This document shows positions 24,483-37,300 of a stretch of DNA of 64,000 nt, piece after piece. Made by a program: the position numbers and the translations under genes. Numbering within the stretch: position 1 is the stretch's first letter; every line of letters starts with the position of its first letter. Where the stretch lies: positions 6,324,001-6,388,000 of the forward strand of contig JAKZAN010000005.1 of the NCBI GenBank assembly GCA_023053545.1. The letters are read 5' to 3'. The stretch comes from Lepidurus packardi. Lineage: Eukaryota; Arthropoda; Branchiopoda; Notostraca; Triopsidae. The notes under the pieces were generated by a model. The model searched no databases, was not told the DNA's origin, and was given only the letters and a program-made list of their open reading frames with translations.

Positions 24483-27152
24483 ATGGCTATAAATTTTGAA
24501 AGTGCGAGGCAAAAGGAAGAGATGAGAGCAATGCTAAAAGATGCCAGAGAAAACGCTTTGGATAAGGTACAGTACAAAATTTCCCGTGTCGACTTTATTT
24601 ACTTTTATGTTCATTTTCTTACATAGGCTAAGAAGGAACATGACGATTGGCAAGCAAAGCAAGAAGCCGCACGGCAGCGTGGAAATGACAAATGGATGTT
24701 ACCTTCTCTGGAAGCCAGATTAGACTCCAGCAAAGGCAAACATAAGAAGAGCAAAAAGGAAAAGAAAGAAAAGAAAGCCAAGAAGTCGAAAAAATCCAGA
24801 AAGAAATCTGGCAGCGTAATTCTTGTCAATCGTTACTTTCGAGACATGCTTAAATTTCAATTATTAGGAAAATTCTCCTTCTAGTGAGGACGAATGGGTA
24901 GAAAAATCAGCGCCTGCTTCTATTGAACCCCAAAAGCCAATAGAAAGGGACTCCTGGATGTCAATGCCTTCAGTTTTGCCCACCTTTAGCAAAGCGGATG
25001 GTGCTAAATCTGACCGTCTCACAAACGAACAGAAAACGAAAATATCTATGGAACAAGTAACGCTTTTGTCATAGCTTCCATTTCCTTTTTCTTCTAAGAG
25101 ATTTTATCTTAGGTGGGTCAGTCTTCCAGAGAGCTCAATCCTTACTGGCGCAATGGCGGCACTGGTCTCCCTCCTGAGAAGCCCGACAAACCAATATCAG
25201 AGACTAACCGACAGAGATCGAGATCTCACTCACCTAACCGAAGCTACCATCAAAGAAGACGTTCAAGATCTCGTTCACCTAAGCAAAGCTACCATGAAAG
25301 AAGACGTTCAAGATCTCGCTCTAGAGAACGCAGACAATCCAGGTCTTCTCGCGATTCCCAGCCTAGCAAACCAACCTTGGGGTTCCTGAAACCTTCCGAA
25401 AACCATAGCGACGAAGAATCCGACAGACGCTCTTACTCGTCCAAATATCGTAGCTCGAATTCTCGCTCGGAACGAAAGCCATCCCTCCCCGAGAAAACAG
25501 AAGCGACTGTTGCAAAATCACGCGAAAGATCGCCCGGTCCAGCACTTCAAAAAGAGGCTCAAAATGAGTCCGATGGGGAAGATGATGCTCCTGCTCCTAC
25601 AGAGCAAGAAATGAATGCAATTGGAGCCAAAATCGTGAAAGCTGAAATTATGGGCAATAACGCACTAGCTTCAGAATTAAAACAAAAGCTTGAGTGCTTA
25701 CGGATTAGGGTCGCTAAATCCAAATCTGAAAAACCACACGCAAGTAAAGACACTGGGGATAAAACTGTCATTCTCACTAAAACTGACAGCCGAGGAATGG
25801 TTCGTCCTTTGCCTGGATCTTCCAAGCAATCTAGGCAAGATAAAGGTAAACGGGTCAAGGCGGATACACACCAAGGAGGTGAGCGAGTACGCTATTTCCC
25901 CGACGATGATAAATATTCCCTTTCTCAAATGGTAAGAATTAATTTATGTAAAATTACATAAAAGGACCTTTTTTGTTAGTTTGAGCGTGAGAAAACCACT
26001 ACTGCTGAGGACGAAAACCTTAATTTTGCTCGTTTGGCTAGCAAAGCTAAAGTAGGTTTTTTTTTCTATTTTTTTTTTATAAAACAAGTACTTTAGCGTG
26101 GCGATACCTTGAATGCTGATTACGATCTTGATGACATGTTGGAAAACCGGGCGAGTCGAGTGTCGGATTCAAAAGCTGAGGAAGCAGACCGTCAAGCTGC
26201 AATTCGTCAACACCAATCGCAGGAAAAAGTGTTGGATAATTGCCAACATTGTCCTGATTCGTCAGCCATCCAAAAGCATTTGATTCTGGCCTTAGGGACA
26301 AAGGTAATTAATTTCTTGTCTTTCGTGTCTTTTGTGCGGGACTGGACTTGTTCAAATTGCGTTCTGTTTTGGTAAGGTTTACTTATGTTTACCTGGCCAT
26401 GAGTCATTGATGGAAGGTCATTGCTTACTAGTCCCTCGTAATCACGTACCTTGTGGGACTCAACTAGACGAGGACGTTTGGGAAGAGTTGCAGGTATGTG
26501 AAATGTCATTTGTACTATTTGCTTATGGAAGCGCATTTTGGGGCTTAGATGTTCCGCAAGGCGTTGACTCGTATGTTTGAAGAACGTGAGGAAGACGTGG
26601 TTTACTTTGAAAGCGCCATGCATTTGCGCAGGTTCCCGCATATGGTCCTCCAATGTGTGCCTTTACCCAGGGAAGTTGGAGATACGGCCCCCATTTATTT
26701 CAAAGTAATTGTCTTTTTTTCTTCTAATTTTAATATTAATATTTTAATATGTTGCTGGGAATCAGAAAGCACTGTTGGATTGCGAATCGGAATGGTCTAT
26801 GAATAAAAAGGTTGTAGATTTAAGTCAGAAAGACGTCAGACGAGCCATTCCTAAAGGATTGCCGTATTTCGCCGTCGATTTTGGGAACCAAGGTGGATTC
26901 GGTCACGTGATCGAAGACGAGCAGATGTTTCCCACCAACTTTGCCCAGGTAATACCACTATTTTACCACTGCCTGTGTTTTTTTGTCTTGTAACGTATTT
27001 ATCGTTAGGAAATATTGGGTGGAATGTTAGACTTAGAACCGCGTTTATGGCGCAAACCTCGGCGGCAATCGTTTGAAGAACAACGCCGTAAAGTGATCGA
27101 GTTTGCCGAAATGTGGAAATCTCACGATTGGACAGCTACTTTAAAAGAATAA
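24483..27152 (+). CDS. CWF19L2: CWF19-like protein 2 (spliceosome / lariat-turnover factor)
   Basis: Ten exons (24483-24566, 24627-24815, 24868-25056, 25113-25931, 25980-26051, 26097-26303, 26377-26493, 26549-26704, 26766-26948, 27009-27152) encode about 719 residues. The N-terminus begins [15 protein letters not shown] and carries a lysine-rich stretch (about residues 70-90). A DSWMSMPS motif, typical of the family, comes next, then an RS-dipeptide region with two 15-residue repeats. The middle is acidic ([20 protein letters not shown] is conserved). The C-terminal half holds CwfJ_C_1, a HIT-like fold with NCQHC and [11 protein letters not shown], and CwfJ_C_2 with LPYFAVDFG and [10 protein letters not shown]. 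The yeast relative Cwf19/Drn1 acts with debranching enzyme on intron lariats in late spliceosomes. The assignment is strong; the exact role is by family. Confidence 0.95.
25221..25310 (+). repeat. 45-bp tandem duplication in the CWF19L2 RS domain
   Basis: Two 45-base units (25221-25265 and 25266-25310) differ at few positions. They encode [15 protein letters not shown] and [15 protein letters not shown]. The duplication is in frame, expands the RS domain, and is followed by further RSRSRERR sequence. Confidence 0.85.
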
Positions 27153-29900
27153 GATGTATATTCTGTTGTTTATCTAGCCATGAAGCTTTTCTTTTAATAC
27201 AGTTTCTCCTCTATCGATAATACGGGTAAATTGAGTTCTCACTGGTAATTTAGGGATAAATTCATATTTTGCCGATTTTTCGAGATGAAGTCTAGTGTCG
27301 AGTAACGAGATGGTGTGGAAGTCGTCGTTAATGATTCCCGTATCGTGAACCTGGAATTCTGGCTCTTTTTTTTATCTACCTCCAGTTCACCTGCCTGTGG
27401 TTGACTTGCCCCTTCGTTGTGCTTCTCATATCCCGGTTGGTCTTATATCAGGCCTTATAGCCCCTTGCCCTCGAGGAGATTAGGTGGGATGTTTATGGAA
27501 TGTTGGCAACTTTCCAGAACTCCTAACTTACAAATGGCTAGAAGATTGTAAAAAGGTAAAAGGCGGGGAGGCCAAGAGTGCAGGTTGTATACAAACTTGC
27601 ATCGAAAAAGGACTGGATGAAATGCGATCACGTAACCGAGTTAATTATATGTACTTCCTGATCGGATAGGCAATCGGACCATATTGCCGAAACACGGTGA
27701 TGTCCCAGTAGGTAGCTTCCAAGATTCCATTCGTCGTACGATTCCAAGAAAAAACAAAATGCGGAGCAAATATTTCTAATCTTTTCCATCTTTCCGGTGT
27801 CGCAAGTTGAGGTGAAATAGTTGCAAATAGAGGGCGGTTTCCAAGCTCCAAGAGAAGAACCTTGATTTTGCATTGGAAATTAAGGCGAGCAAAGTCATGT
27901 GGCTACCTTGGAAAACCTCGCCTTCATTACCATAGCCGGCTCTGTGGCTTGGAATGCGGGCTAAACACATGGTCCACTTTTTTACCTGGCGAGCTATCCC
28001 TTAATGCCTCGAGGGGAAGTTCCAGTGGACCTGTTCCCCCTGTTTCGTTTTGGACTGGCTTGGGCTTTTGCATTGGAGCCTGAGCCTGAGCGCTAAGCGT
28101 TGTTTGCTGCTGGCAGACTACGTAGACTTGCAATAAGTTCAGTCTAAATCCAGTGAACGTCCGAGACGAACGGGAAAAGCGGCGAGAACGACAAGTGGAA
28201 CGCCATTAGGAACGTGGGACAAAGTAAAAACTTTAAACAGTGTTTGTAACAGCGAAGAACCCAACGTTTATGTAACCCCTTTTTTGGATTACCAACTCTT
28301 TATTTATTCCTCATTTGAAACCGTTTTTTACCTGTGTTTCCCAAGTGACGGACAATACTATCAGGATTACTCGTGTAACACGCTGGATAAAACCTAAATG
28401 CCTGGAAGGAGTACAGTGAATCCAAACGTTTAACGTTATGTTTGTGTCTGTGTGACAACCGCCAATTCTTGCAAAGTACCGTAGCGCACTTGCGCTCATT
28501 GAGTCGCGCGCAAATTGTCAAATTAAGAGTGAAGGAGTTATACATTTGAGATGTATAGTGTGCGAGTATGTGTAACCTTGGTTTGATTTTCAACAACGGC
28601 GTATTAATTAAGAAGATAAGAGCCGCATTCCAGTGCGAGTGAGGCTCCGCCTGTTTCCTCTGTTGGCCTCCCTCCGCGCCCAGGAGTCCTCCACATCCGC
28701 CGTACAAACGAGCACCCCAATTTCCTCCCCTTGTGTTCGTGTTGAAGGGGGGAAGCGAAGAGAAGGGAATTTTTTTGCCTCCCTCCTTGCTTTTAGCCCC
28801 TTCCATTGGGAGCCCACGCCTCCTTTTCCTCTAGGTGAAAATTCCTTGGCATGCCAACGTGAATGGGATGCGTACAAGGACGTGAACATGTGTCTTGAAC
28901 GGGAGCCATGTGACGTCACATTACGTTATAGGTAAGATTACATTCCTTTGTTATTATTTACTAGCTTCCTTAATATTCCAGCTTACTACTCGTGGTTTAA
29001 CATGGTAAATAAGATAACAAGCCACGAAATTCTATGACGAAATGTATTATGTCAACCATAGCGATTCGGTTTAAAAGGAAAACACTTATGTTTTTATGGA
29101 ATTTTTTTTTAAAGAATTTCTTCAGTTTTATTATCAATCATGTAGATTAAACCAAAATGCTTTTGCATCCAGTATTGCAAAAAATATATAATAAAAAATA
29201 GAAGCTTTGTGAAGAAATGTTTCTCACGTTCATTCTGAGTATGAAAAGCTTTCTGGAATTTCTTAACGTGTTTCGAATAATTGTTGAAGCGAGAATGTTC
29301 ATTTCGATGCCCATGTAGTCTCTTTGCGTGTTAAGAAGGTACAATTAGTCCCCACTTGAAGCAGACATTCTTGAGGGAGCTATTTCCCAAATACTTGACA
29401 GAAATTTTATCTTAGAGTCTGCCAAGCATTACAACTTCAACTGTGGCATGCCAAGGAAAAATGTTTTCAGAAACTGGAAAATCCAACTCCGTCTGGTTAG
29501 CATAATCCTGCAACAGGAGTACTAGTTGGGACCCCATTTTTCTTATCTACGTTGTGACGTAGAGGCCGGGAATTTCTCAAGTATTTACTCCCAACCAAAG
29601 TCGTCTTAACCCTTGCAAGGCTTTTCCACTCAGAGTCTAGAAAAGCTTTATGAGCCATGCGATTTCCACGGGATGTTCTCAACTGATAAGATAAAGCACA
29701 CTGATAGTTAACATGCTTACTACTTGTGCCTCTTTTCCGTGGTTTGAACCCGTTTTGCTCATGTCACAAGAATGCTGATTTAAAAGTCAAAACCAAATTT
29801 TGCAAGAAAGTCATGCGTGATTTTGCTAGGGGTAAAAAAATAAATCACAAAACATGGATGATTGACTCTTTGTAATCATTTTTGTTCAAATTCCTAACAT
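27153..29900. other. Intergenic region with unexplained minus-strand open frames
   Basis: Immediately after CWF19L2 lies a minus-strand frame without ATG (27174-27377, about 65 codons), and further on one of about 85 codons (about 27,660-27,905). Neither is assigned. TATCGATA is at 27212-27219. A GC-richer block at 28,480-28,935 ends in a CRE-type site and a splice-donor-like sequence, and could be a promoter with a noncoding exon. Confidence 0.35.
28911..28931 (+). promoter_or_regulatory. Palindromic CRE (TGACGTCA) next to a donor-like site
   Basis: The full CREB/ATF palindrome TGACGTCA lies at 28911-28918 at the edge of a GC-richer block, and ATAG|GTAAGA (donor after 28931) follows 13 bases later. 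The combination could mark a promoter-proximal first exon of the downstream expanded gene, whose ATG is 5.4 kb away. This link is inference only. Confidence 0.3.
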
Positions 29901-29904
29901 TTAA

Positions 29905-30049
29905 TAGCATGTTCCACTGGCTGCATTGGTGCAATATTTTTGGCACTCAGTGTGTACACACTGTGTAAAGATATACGTGTTTGACATATGATATACATGA
30001 CACTCGAGTGCCAAAAATATTGCAGCGGTGCAGACAGTGGAATGCGGTA
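29905..30049. mobile_element. MITE-like hairpin element, copy 1
   Basis: A 141-bp segment (29907-30047) folds on itself: the first 38 bases, with TTCCACTGGCTGCA and GCAATATTTTTGGCACTC, are nearly the reverse complement of the last 38. It is flanked by TA on each side (29905-29906, 30048-30049), as expected for a TA target-site duplication of Tc1/mariner-type or related transposons. A related copy is at 37,723. It has no coding capacity. Confidence 0.7.
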
Positions 30050-31352
30050 TAAGTCTTTCGTGGTTGTCACATTCTTCCCTCTATATATTAGATAGTCAAG
30101 AATCATGTGTCCAAAAAAGGTTTCAGAAGTCTGTGACGCCTAGGACGGTACCGTCTATATATTATTTTATGTTTCCATTTTTTTTTCCCGTGTGTGTTTA
30201 GATCTGGATAACGAGTAGGTTTGATTGTTAATCTTGGAAATGTTCAGTTAAGGTTATTTTAGTACTCGCATATCCAAACTCTGCCTGTCAAGTGCTCAAG
30301 ACTACAATACGCGAATTTCATGCGTAAACAAGCACACACTTGAACCAAGTTTAACTCGAAAACAAAAAGGAAAACAAAAAAATGATGGCGTTCTTTGCAA
30401 CGCATTGGAACGCAATGTCTTAAACGGCTAAGGTTTTCCGGTCTAGTCCTGAATAAATTCCAGTTCACGCACTTACCTTGACGAGGTCACGCTCAGATAA
30501 CCTCCTATTCCATTATGCATACATTCAAAACTTCCACCTCAAGGCCCTCTTTCTTCCTCTTCCATACAACGCCAGTCTTTCCGGCCGGCATACAAAACCC
30601 GACCCAAAAAAGTTCGCTTAAGTTTATTCATTTATTTATTTTTAGGGGGGAAGGGGATAGAGGAAGCCTGTGTCCTTTTGTTGTGGACATTTTTTTACGT
30701 TGTAAATCTCCATTGAGGAAATTCCTTGGTTGAAGAGGTTTTTCGGAAGGAAATAACGATTGAAAGGTCTTTGGGAAACTGATGCTGATTGACGGGACGA
30801 ATCGAGCGACGACAGTTGCCTTAGCATAAAAGCCCAAGGATGAAATGGATGAAAAGAAAGTCGTTGCTGGGGGAGGGGAGAAAACTGCTATAGTATAGCT
30901 AGTACTGTACTACAGTGTAGTGTGGGGTTCGTCGAAGGAGGTTTCAGTCCTTGCAACCGCTGTACCAACAGTTACAGACATAGCTATGAAAATAAAGGCG
31001 CCAGAGCTTTTCAAGTCCGTCCCGTCTACATTCTTTCCTAGGAAAAGGCCACAGCAAAGATCCATCCCTCAAACTTTACCTTCTTGCCCAGGCTCTTTTA
31101 GCGTGCTTGTTGGCTGGGCAGCTCTGAGCTCTGGCATCTCTTTCTCATTCCTCTCTTTTCTCGCTGTGCTCTTACGGTTACAGGGGCGCCCGCCACCTGT
31201 TCAGTTAACCAGATGGCCTGACCAGAAAGCAGAAACCGAGCCAAAACATCCCAATACAAGAAAAACAAGACTCGAACGGTCTTTCTGCTAGTTAAGTCTT
31301 CTAGGCTCTGCAACTACTTAGGCTTAAAAGCCCCAATTTCTTGAAAAATAAA

Positions 31353-31645
31353 CTGTTTAATGTTTTTACAAAATTCCAAACGAATTTATAATTCAAAAGA
31401 TTTAATTGTTGCGTTTAGAAGCTTTAACTGTGAATTTTAGAAACTTTGTAATTTTGAGAAGATTTAAATTTCGAATTTCAGGCTTCTTAAAACATTTATG
31501 TATGTATGGAATACGGTCTGTTTCATATTTTTAAAAAATTCCAAACCACAATGTGTAAGTAGGAAGATTTAATTGTGGGGTTTGGAAACCTTTAACTGCA
31601 TTTTATAAGCTTTTTAATTTTGAGAAGGTTTATATTTTGAATCAG
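31353..31645. repeat. AT-rich tandem duplication (two diverged units)
   Basis: Units at about 31,353-31,483 and 31,518-31,645 share the order CTGTTT, AAATTCCAAAC, AGATTTAATTGT, TTTAACTG and AATTTTGAGAAG. Divergence is substantial, so the duplication is old. No coding potential is seen. Confidence 0.6.
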
Positions 31646-33286
31646 CTCTTAAGTTTGGAATTTTTTAAGCTTTTAAGGTTCAGTCAAGCTTTTTAGAACG
31701 TAAATAAACGTTCTGAAAAGCTTGAAATTTCAAATGGAATATGGTATTGGTTGTAGGAGAGTTTGTCTTTGCGTTTTTAAAATTGCGTCTGCAGTGGTGC
31801 TGACTGCATTGGATTTATTGCTCTTGTAAACCTGAACTAAAACTGAACTGGGAATAGGAAGTTGGCAGTGAAAAAGTTTTAGGTTTTGGTTGTGGAGCGT
31901 TTGGAGCTCAGTTAGTTGTCTAAAGCCGTGGCCGAAAAGAGCTATAATAGAGAAACTGGACTCCCCCACATTCCAGAGCCAGGTGGCAAGGGAGAGAAAA
32001 AAGAAGTTGGCTGGGCTTGGGCCACGCCACGCATTCAGAGCTACGGCATTAGAAATGCAAGAATGCCGCTGGCCTTCAGGAGGTTTTGGTGCATTGCCAT
32101 GCTTCGTTCAGCTTCATCTGCTCCTCGGCTTCCCGCACGCAGTCTCGCAAAAGTTTTGGCCATGTCGGTGTCGTTTCAGGCTTTTCCGCTCACTTGTCTG
32201 CCAACGAAAGTACAAGTAAACCCAACTGACACCGGGCGACTTTTGCTCTAAATTTCGTTTCGAAAAATGCAAAAGTCTGTATGCAAATGTCTTTTGGAAT
32301 AAAGTGTCATTGTTGTCCGAAGGTCACACTTTCTCAGCTTTACAGCTGGCTTTTTGGAATGACTGCGAGGTATTTAACGTACTTTTACAATCTTAAGGCT
32401 GTCAAATCCCTCCGGCTAAAATGCCTTCGAAAGCCGAGTTATTGATTAAGGTGGGGGAAAAGGAAATTGTATAGGCATCTGTATCGATTATCGAAAAGAA
32501 TGGTAATGGAAGCGAATTAGCAGTAAGGACAATAGGTTTCCTGACCTTGCCATAGCGTTGCTTTCCTTTTTGCCTTCGCTTTGTGGCTGCTTGCAGATGG
32601 CAGATTCCGAAAACCGACCCAATTTCCGGTGCGGTAGTCGGTGGGACCATGCGACCTCGGCCGGATCATTCATCTTGCTGTTCCATCTTTTGGCGTGGAA
32701 TTAGTCGTGGCTAACATCGCTACTGACATGGAAGTCGTTAAGAATTCCTTATAACTGATGAGCGGAGGAAGGGGAAAATGTGGAGAAAAAGTGAGGCCCA
32801 CATTCAGCTTCAGCTTGCTTTAGCTATCGAGTTATGCGAAAGCTTTTGAACCGTCATTAGCTACGCGTTAAACTAGTATAATAAGATTTGCTTTGCGGTG
32901 TCTTTGACGGTTTCCCTGACACCGCAAGGCCCGCAACCCTAATTGGCTTGTCTTCGAAAATAGTTGGGAATATTTCTGATCAGAACGTTAACGAAATAAC
33001 AATAAGAGTGTGTAGTTAGAAAAAATAAATAGTTTCTATATAAAAAAGCTTGCACAACTTCCCGTGATAAGTTTTTTAAGACAATTTTTAGATGTAGAAG
33101 AATTGGGGCGTGAGAAACAGAAGTTTGTCTGGGACTCTGATATGATGTCGTTAAGAAAAAAAATGAAACGGACGGAAATTGTTAGAATACTTGCGCTAAT
33201 GGCAAATGTGAATGTTTTTTATTGCGTCGGATGGATTAACACGATGAATTACAACTGGGTTGGGTTCGTATGGAACCGTGGATATA

Positions 33287-33310
33287 CTTCAATAACAATT
33301 GTTATTGAAG
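33287..33310. repeat. Perfect 24-bp palindrome with back-to-back SOX-like cores
   Basis: The half-site CTTCAATAACAA is followed directly by its exact reverse complement. The centre reads AACAATTGTT, two opposed AACAAT-type cores. It lies about 1 kb before the expanded start codon. It could be a dimeric binding site, or simply the core of a hairpin. Confidence 0.6.
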
Positions 33311-34312
33311 ATTTTTTTATTTATTTTGATTCAAGTTAAAGCTCTTTGGGATTTTTTTCCCCTGTTTGGGGTTTACTTGGTCAGTTTTGAATTATTTCTG
33401 GAGTTCTGGATGCTTGGTTGGTGATGAGTTCACATTCTTGTTGCACTCCACCCGACAAGCTATTAGAAAAGCAGATAAACAAGAGGTTTTTTTGGGTTTT
33501 TTTTACCGGAAATGCCTGTGTAATGGTTGGGAGACGTCAGTGTCTATGATCACGCAAGAAAACGCCTAAATGGCGAGATAAGCGAAGAAAATTTCATTAA
33601 AATAAATAAGAGGATTCATACTCAAAAGCAAGCTGGGGTTAGAACCCTTAATACAAGTTGTTTCGCTTGCTTCGCTTCGCAAGTTGCTTCAGTTTAGCCT
33701 GTGCTTCGGTTGGATTCCATGCTATACTTTTATTTTTATGTATTTTTGTGTGGTTTGGAAAGGGCTCATCTATGGAAACAAAGCAATGGGGAAGCTGTCC
33801 AATTAAAATGACATGTTATACTCCACTGGCATTAAGATAAAACTAGTGAAGTCCATGTATAATTGGTTGCAGTATTATCGTCATTTTTTTCTGCTTAACG
33901 GTTGGTCTGGTGCATCTCTAATCGTCTATACGATCTTAATGAGCCTCATTTAAAACAGGTTTTTCACGAGTATTTGTCCCTCATCCCTGGACTCTCTGAA
34001 CTTTCGTGGATGATTGATTTTTTTCTGGTTGTTTGACTAGTGATTCATACATGTAGAGACGCTGCTTCTAATTTATTGTCGTTTCTTTTCTTTGCCCTTC
34101 TCAACAGGTTGGTTCAGTGTATTGCTGATCGGTCCCGGTTATCCCAAGGCAGATTGGCATTGGAAGGGGCCGGGGCTTGTCCCCGTCGTCCCCAGCGTCT
34201 TCATCGTAGAAGTCGCCAGGAGCCGACTTTTGCTACCCAATTTGCATAGCCAATAATAAATATATATATATATACATACATATATATATTTAAAACTCTG
34301 GCTACGTTCGCA

Positions 34313-37300
34313 ATGCGGCAACCCGTTGTGGTCGCCGTGCCGTCCTGCTCTTCGCCTTTGCCGTCCGCACGCCGTTATGTTGCTGTTCGAATATTGTCGG
34401 GGGAAACGCTCTTCTTTGATGTCGAGGTAATTATGGAAAGAAATAGAACAAAAACTTTAACAAGGAAAGGAGAAGCTTAGCTCAAGTGATAAATCCGAGG
34501 TTATTGGCGAGCAAATCTGGACAGCTTTTTTTGCCAGGCACATCCCGAAAAGTTTTTTTTTTTTTTTTTTTTTTTTTTACAGGATGACTTTGTTTATGAC
34601 ATCCCCAGCAACATACCTTTGCAATGAGCTCAGATTAACAAAAATGCCAATGCCCAGTCTTAAGAGCACTGTGGTTAAAACTTCTTTCTGCGGCTCTTTT
34701 TTATTGTTGTAATATTTTTTATTCCAAAGAAACGAAAGGAACAAACAAAACAAGCGAAGAAAGAGCCATCGCACGAGGGCTTCGGAGGAAAGTAATTTTT
34801 TCCTCAGAAAAGAATAGATACTTGCGCAAATTATCAGTTCGTGATGATGTCAGTTTGTGGAGCCCAATTTTTAGGAACCGACGATAGTTTGCAATGACAA
34901 AGCGAAAATAAGCTTGCAAGTTCGCCTGAGTCTCAAAAGCAGTACGTGCCTTGTTGCACGCTTTTGCTTTAAATTTAGCTTCACACAGTTAACCTAGTTC
35001 AAATGTCGTATTTTTGTCGAAGAGTAACGTGAGTGGATATCGATTAGTACAGGTTGTTGATGTTGACGGAAAAAATTAACTGTGTTCTTATTGTTCTACA
35101 GGTGAAAGGTAAAGTGAAAGATTTATATGCTGCCGTGGTCCAGAATATGTCTTCGTTGGGCATGAAAAGCGCTGAATTATTCGGATTGGCTGTGTGCCTA
35201 GGTAAAACTTATTTTTTGGTCCCTGCTAAAGTATTCTTTCTATTTTTTCAGCAAAACCCACCGGGAACATGTTAGGATTTAATTAGACTTTTTTGCTCAG
35301 AAAGGATATGCGGAAAATTGTGGAAAAAATTAAGGCAAGACACAATGGACAAGGTCAAGTCTCTATAAAGAACAATAGATAAGAAGTCGGTTTAGCTTAA
35401 AGTTGGTCGTTTTGATGTTCTGAAAACGTACAATCATGTTTTTTTTTCTTTTTTTTTGTAAGGCATACAGGGTGTATTGTGGATTAGCTATAAAATTTGA
35501 ACTATAGGGTTTTTCTAAGATTTATGTATTTTAAGAACTTTTTTTTTATCTATTTTCTTATGGGAAGGATATGTAACTCATGACTAATTGTGGTTTTTGG
35601 GGCTCTTTTGTTTGGTCGCAGATAACGAATACTTGTTTGTGGATCCGGATAATAAGTTGGGAAAGTACGCACCGAAGGCGTGGAAAGCGTCGCATACCAG
35701 CGTAAGTACAACCAACTTTACTTTATATTTCCTTGACACGCTTTGGTTTGAAAATTAAGGAAAATTTCCACTTAAGCCTCAAACGGTGGAAAGTTCGAAC
35801 ATTTTTGGCAACGGGCACGGCGCCCAACTTGTGGAATAATGTCGAGCTTCCGTAATACTTCGGGAAGAAGACACGACATGTTATGGTTCAAGTCTTTGGC
35901 GATATTTTCGTATACTACGATGTTAACCAGTTTGAGTTTTCTTTTTTGGAGCTACAAATTAACGCTGCTGGACCACTAAAAGATCCATGTCTTCCCCTTG
36001 AGCCTCGTTCGTTAACGTTAAGTTCTGCTTCTGAAAAGGTTCGTTAACGGACATGATGTTGGGAAATTTGAAAAAGAAAAGAGGAACACAACCATCCTAC
36101 CAGTCTTAATACCACAGGAATCTGAGCAAAAAGAAAAAAGGCTTTTAGCATAAATTCAACAGGTAGCTTGCTGTCTCGCTACTAAATTCCAACTCGGAAG
36201 GTTATCTCGGCATCGTCTAAACCCAGACCACGACTTATTGGCTCACTCTTTGACGCAACAGCCCTTAGCATTTTTTGCCCTCCCCTTAATTCAAGTTCAG
36301 TAGGCACTTAATTCTAATTCTTCGGCTTATCATTAGTTGGGGTTCTTGCACTTTTCATGAATCTTGTAAGGTACTAACCTTATTCTCTTTTAACTACAGA
36401 AAAAGTGGATGATTAAAAAGGGACCTAAAAGGGCCGTGATTTTCTTTATTCTAGGGCCTCTTTTACAAATAATAAAAACGGACTTGTGCGATGGCACGTT
36501 TGAAAATAAGAGAGAAAGAGCCAGAGCGAGACAGAGAGAGAGAGAGAAAGGGAGGAGAAGAAAGACCAAGATAAGAATTAAGTCACGCCAAAAAAGAGAG
36601 ACCCTGCCGTTCTTTTTAAATCGGTTGAAGAGCACAACTTGTGCGTAAGCCCAGTAGCTGTCGGCGTTAGGTCGGAGAGATTATGGGTCCACCCCACCAT
36701 ATAGGTCTCTTTGGTCTCTTTTTGTGGCCTCCCTAAAGGTCCTTCTCCAACTCTTCTCTTCTTTTCCCCAAATAATAAATAATAAAAAATAAAAAAAACT
36801 GGCCTCCCCACCTGCATTTTTACCTGGGCCATTTCAGAGCCCTATAAAAAAGAACCTGTTTCATGAGAGCATTCCGGACACCCATCATAATTTGGTTGGC
36901 TGTTGCCTTTTGCCTTGCTTACACAAAGCGGAGATGCAAAAAGGGCGAAACGATTTTTGTTAGGAACAAAAACTTACTTCCTAATTTAAAGTTCACTAAT
37001 GGGAAAGTTTAATGGCATTTATATACAAAAATAATTTAGTTTTTTCATGAAGGCTCGGTTTTTTCTTTTTTTGAGATGGGGATTCTAATGTGTAGAAACC
37101 ATTTGGGACGCCTAATACACACTTGATGACTTGGCAGTTATTGGGTTTTATAACCTCGTAGGTTGAGTCCACTGTTTTTCCTGGCGTCCGTAACTGTTTC
37201 CTTGTTTTTGTCAAGAGGGAAGGAGAATCATGTTGGTTGGCGAAAGGATGCCTGAAACAATAAGGAGTTGACAATGCGCGAAACAGTAGCGTATAGCCTA

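Larger units (their letters stand above)
30050..34312. other. Intergenic region upstream of expanded
   Basis: No coding exon is supported. The region includes a diverged tandem duplication at 31,353-31,645, a perfect 24-bp palindrome at 33,287-33,310, and an AT dinucleotide-rich tract at 34,253-34,292 directly before the expanded start codon. It likely contains the promoter and 5' untranslated exons of expanded. Confidence 0.4.

Noticed and set aside
33064-33339. 91-codon frame upstream of expanded
   Set aside because: It starts at GTG, lies in AT-rich DNA, and contains the 24-bp palindrome, so it is more likely noncoding.
34553-34578. Long T run as a retroposon poly-A tail (reverse)
   Set aside because: No adjacent retroposon body or target-site duplication was seen. 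It sits in an expanded intron and is likely simple sequence, as is the T run at 40149-40171.
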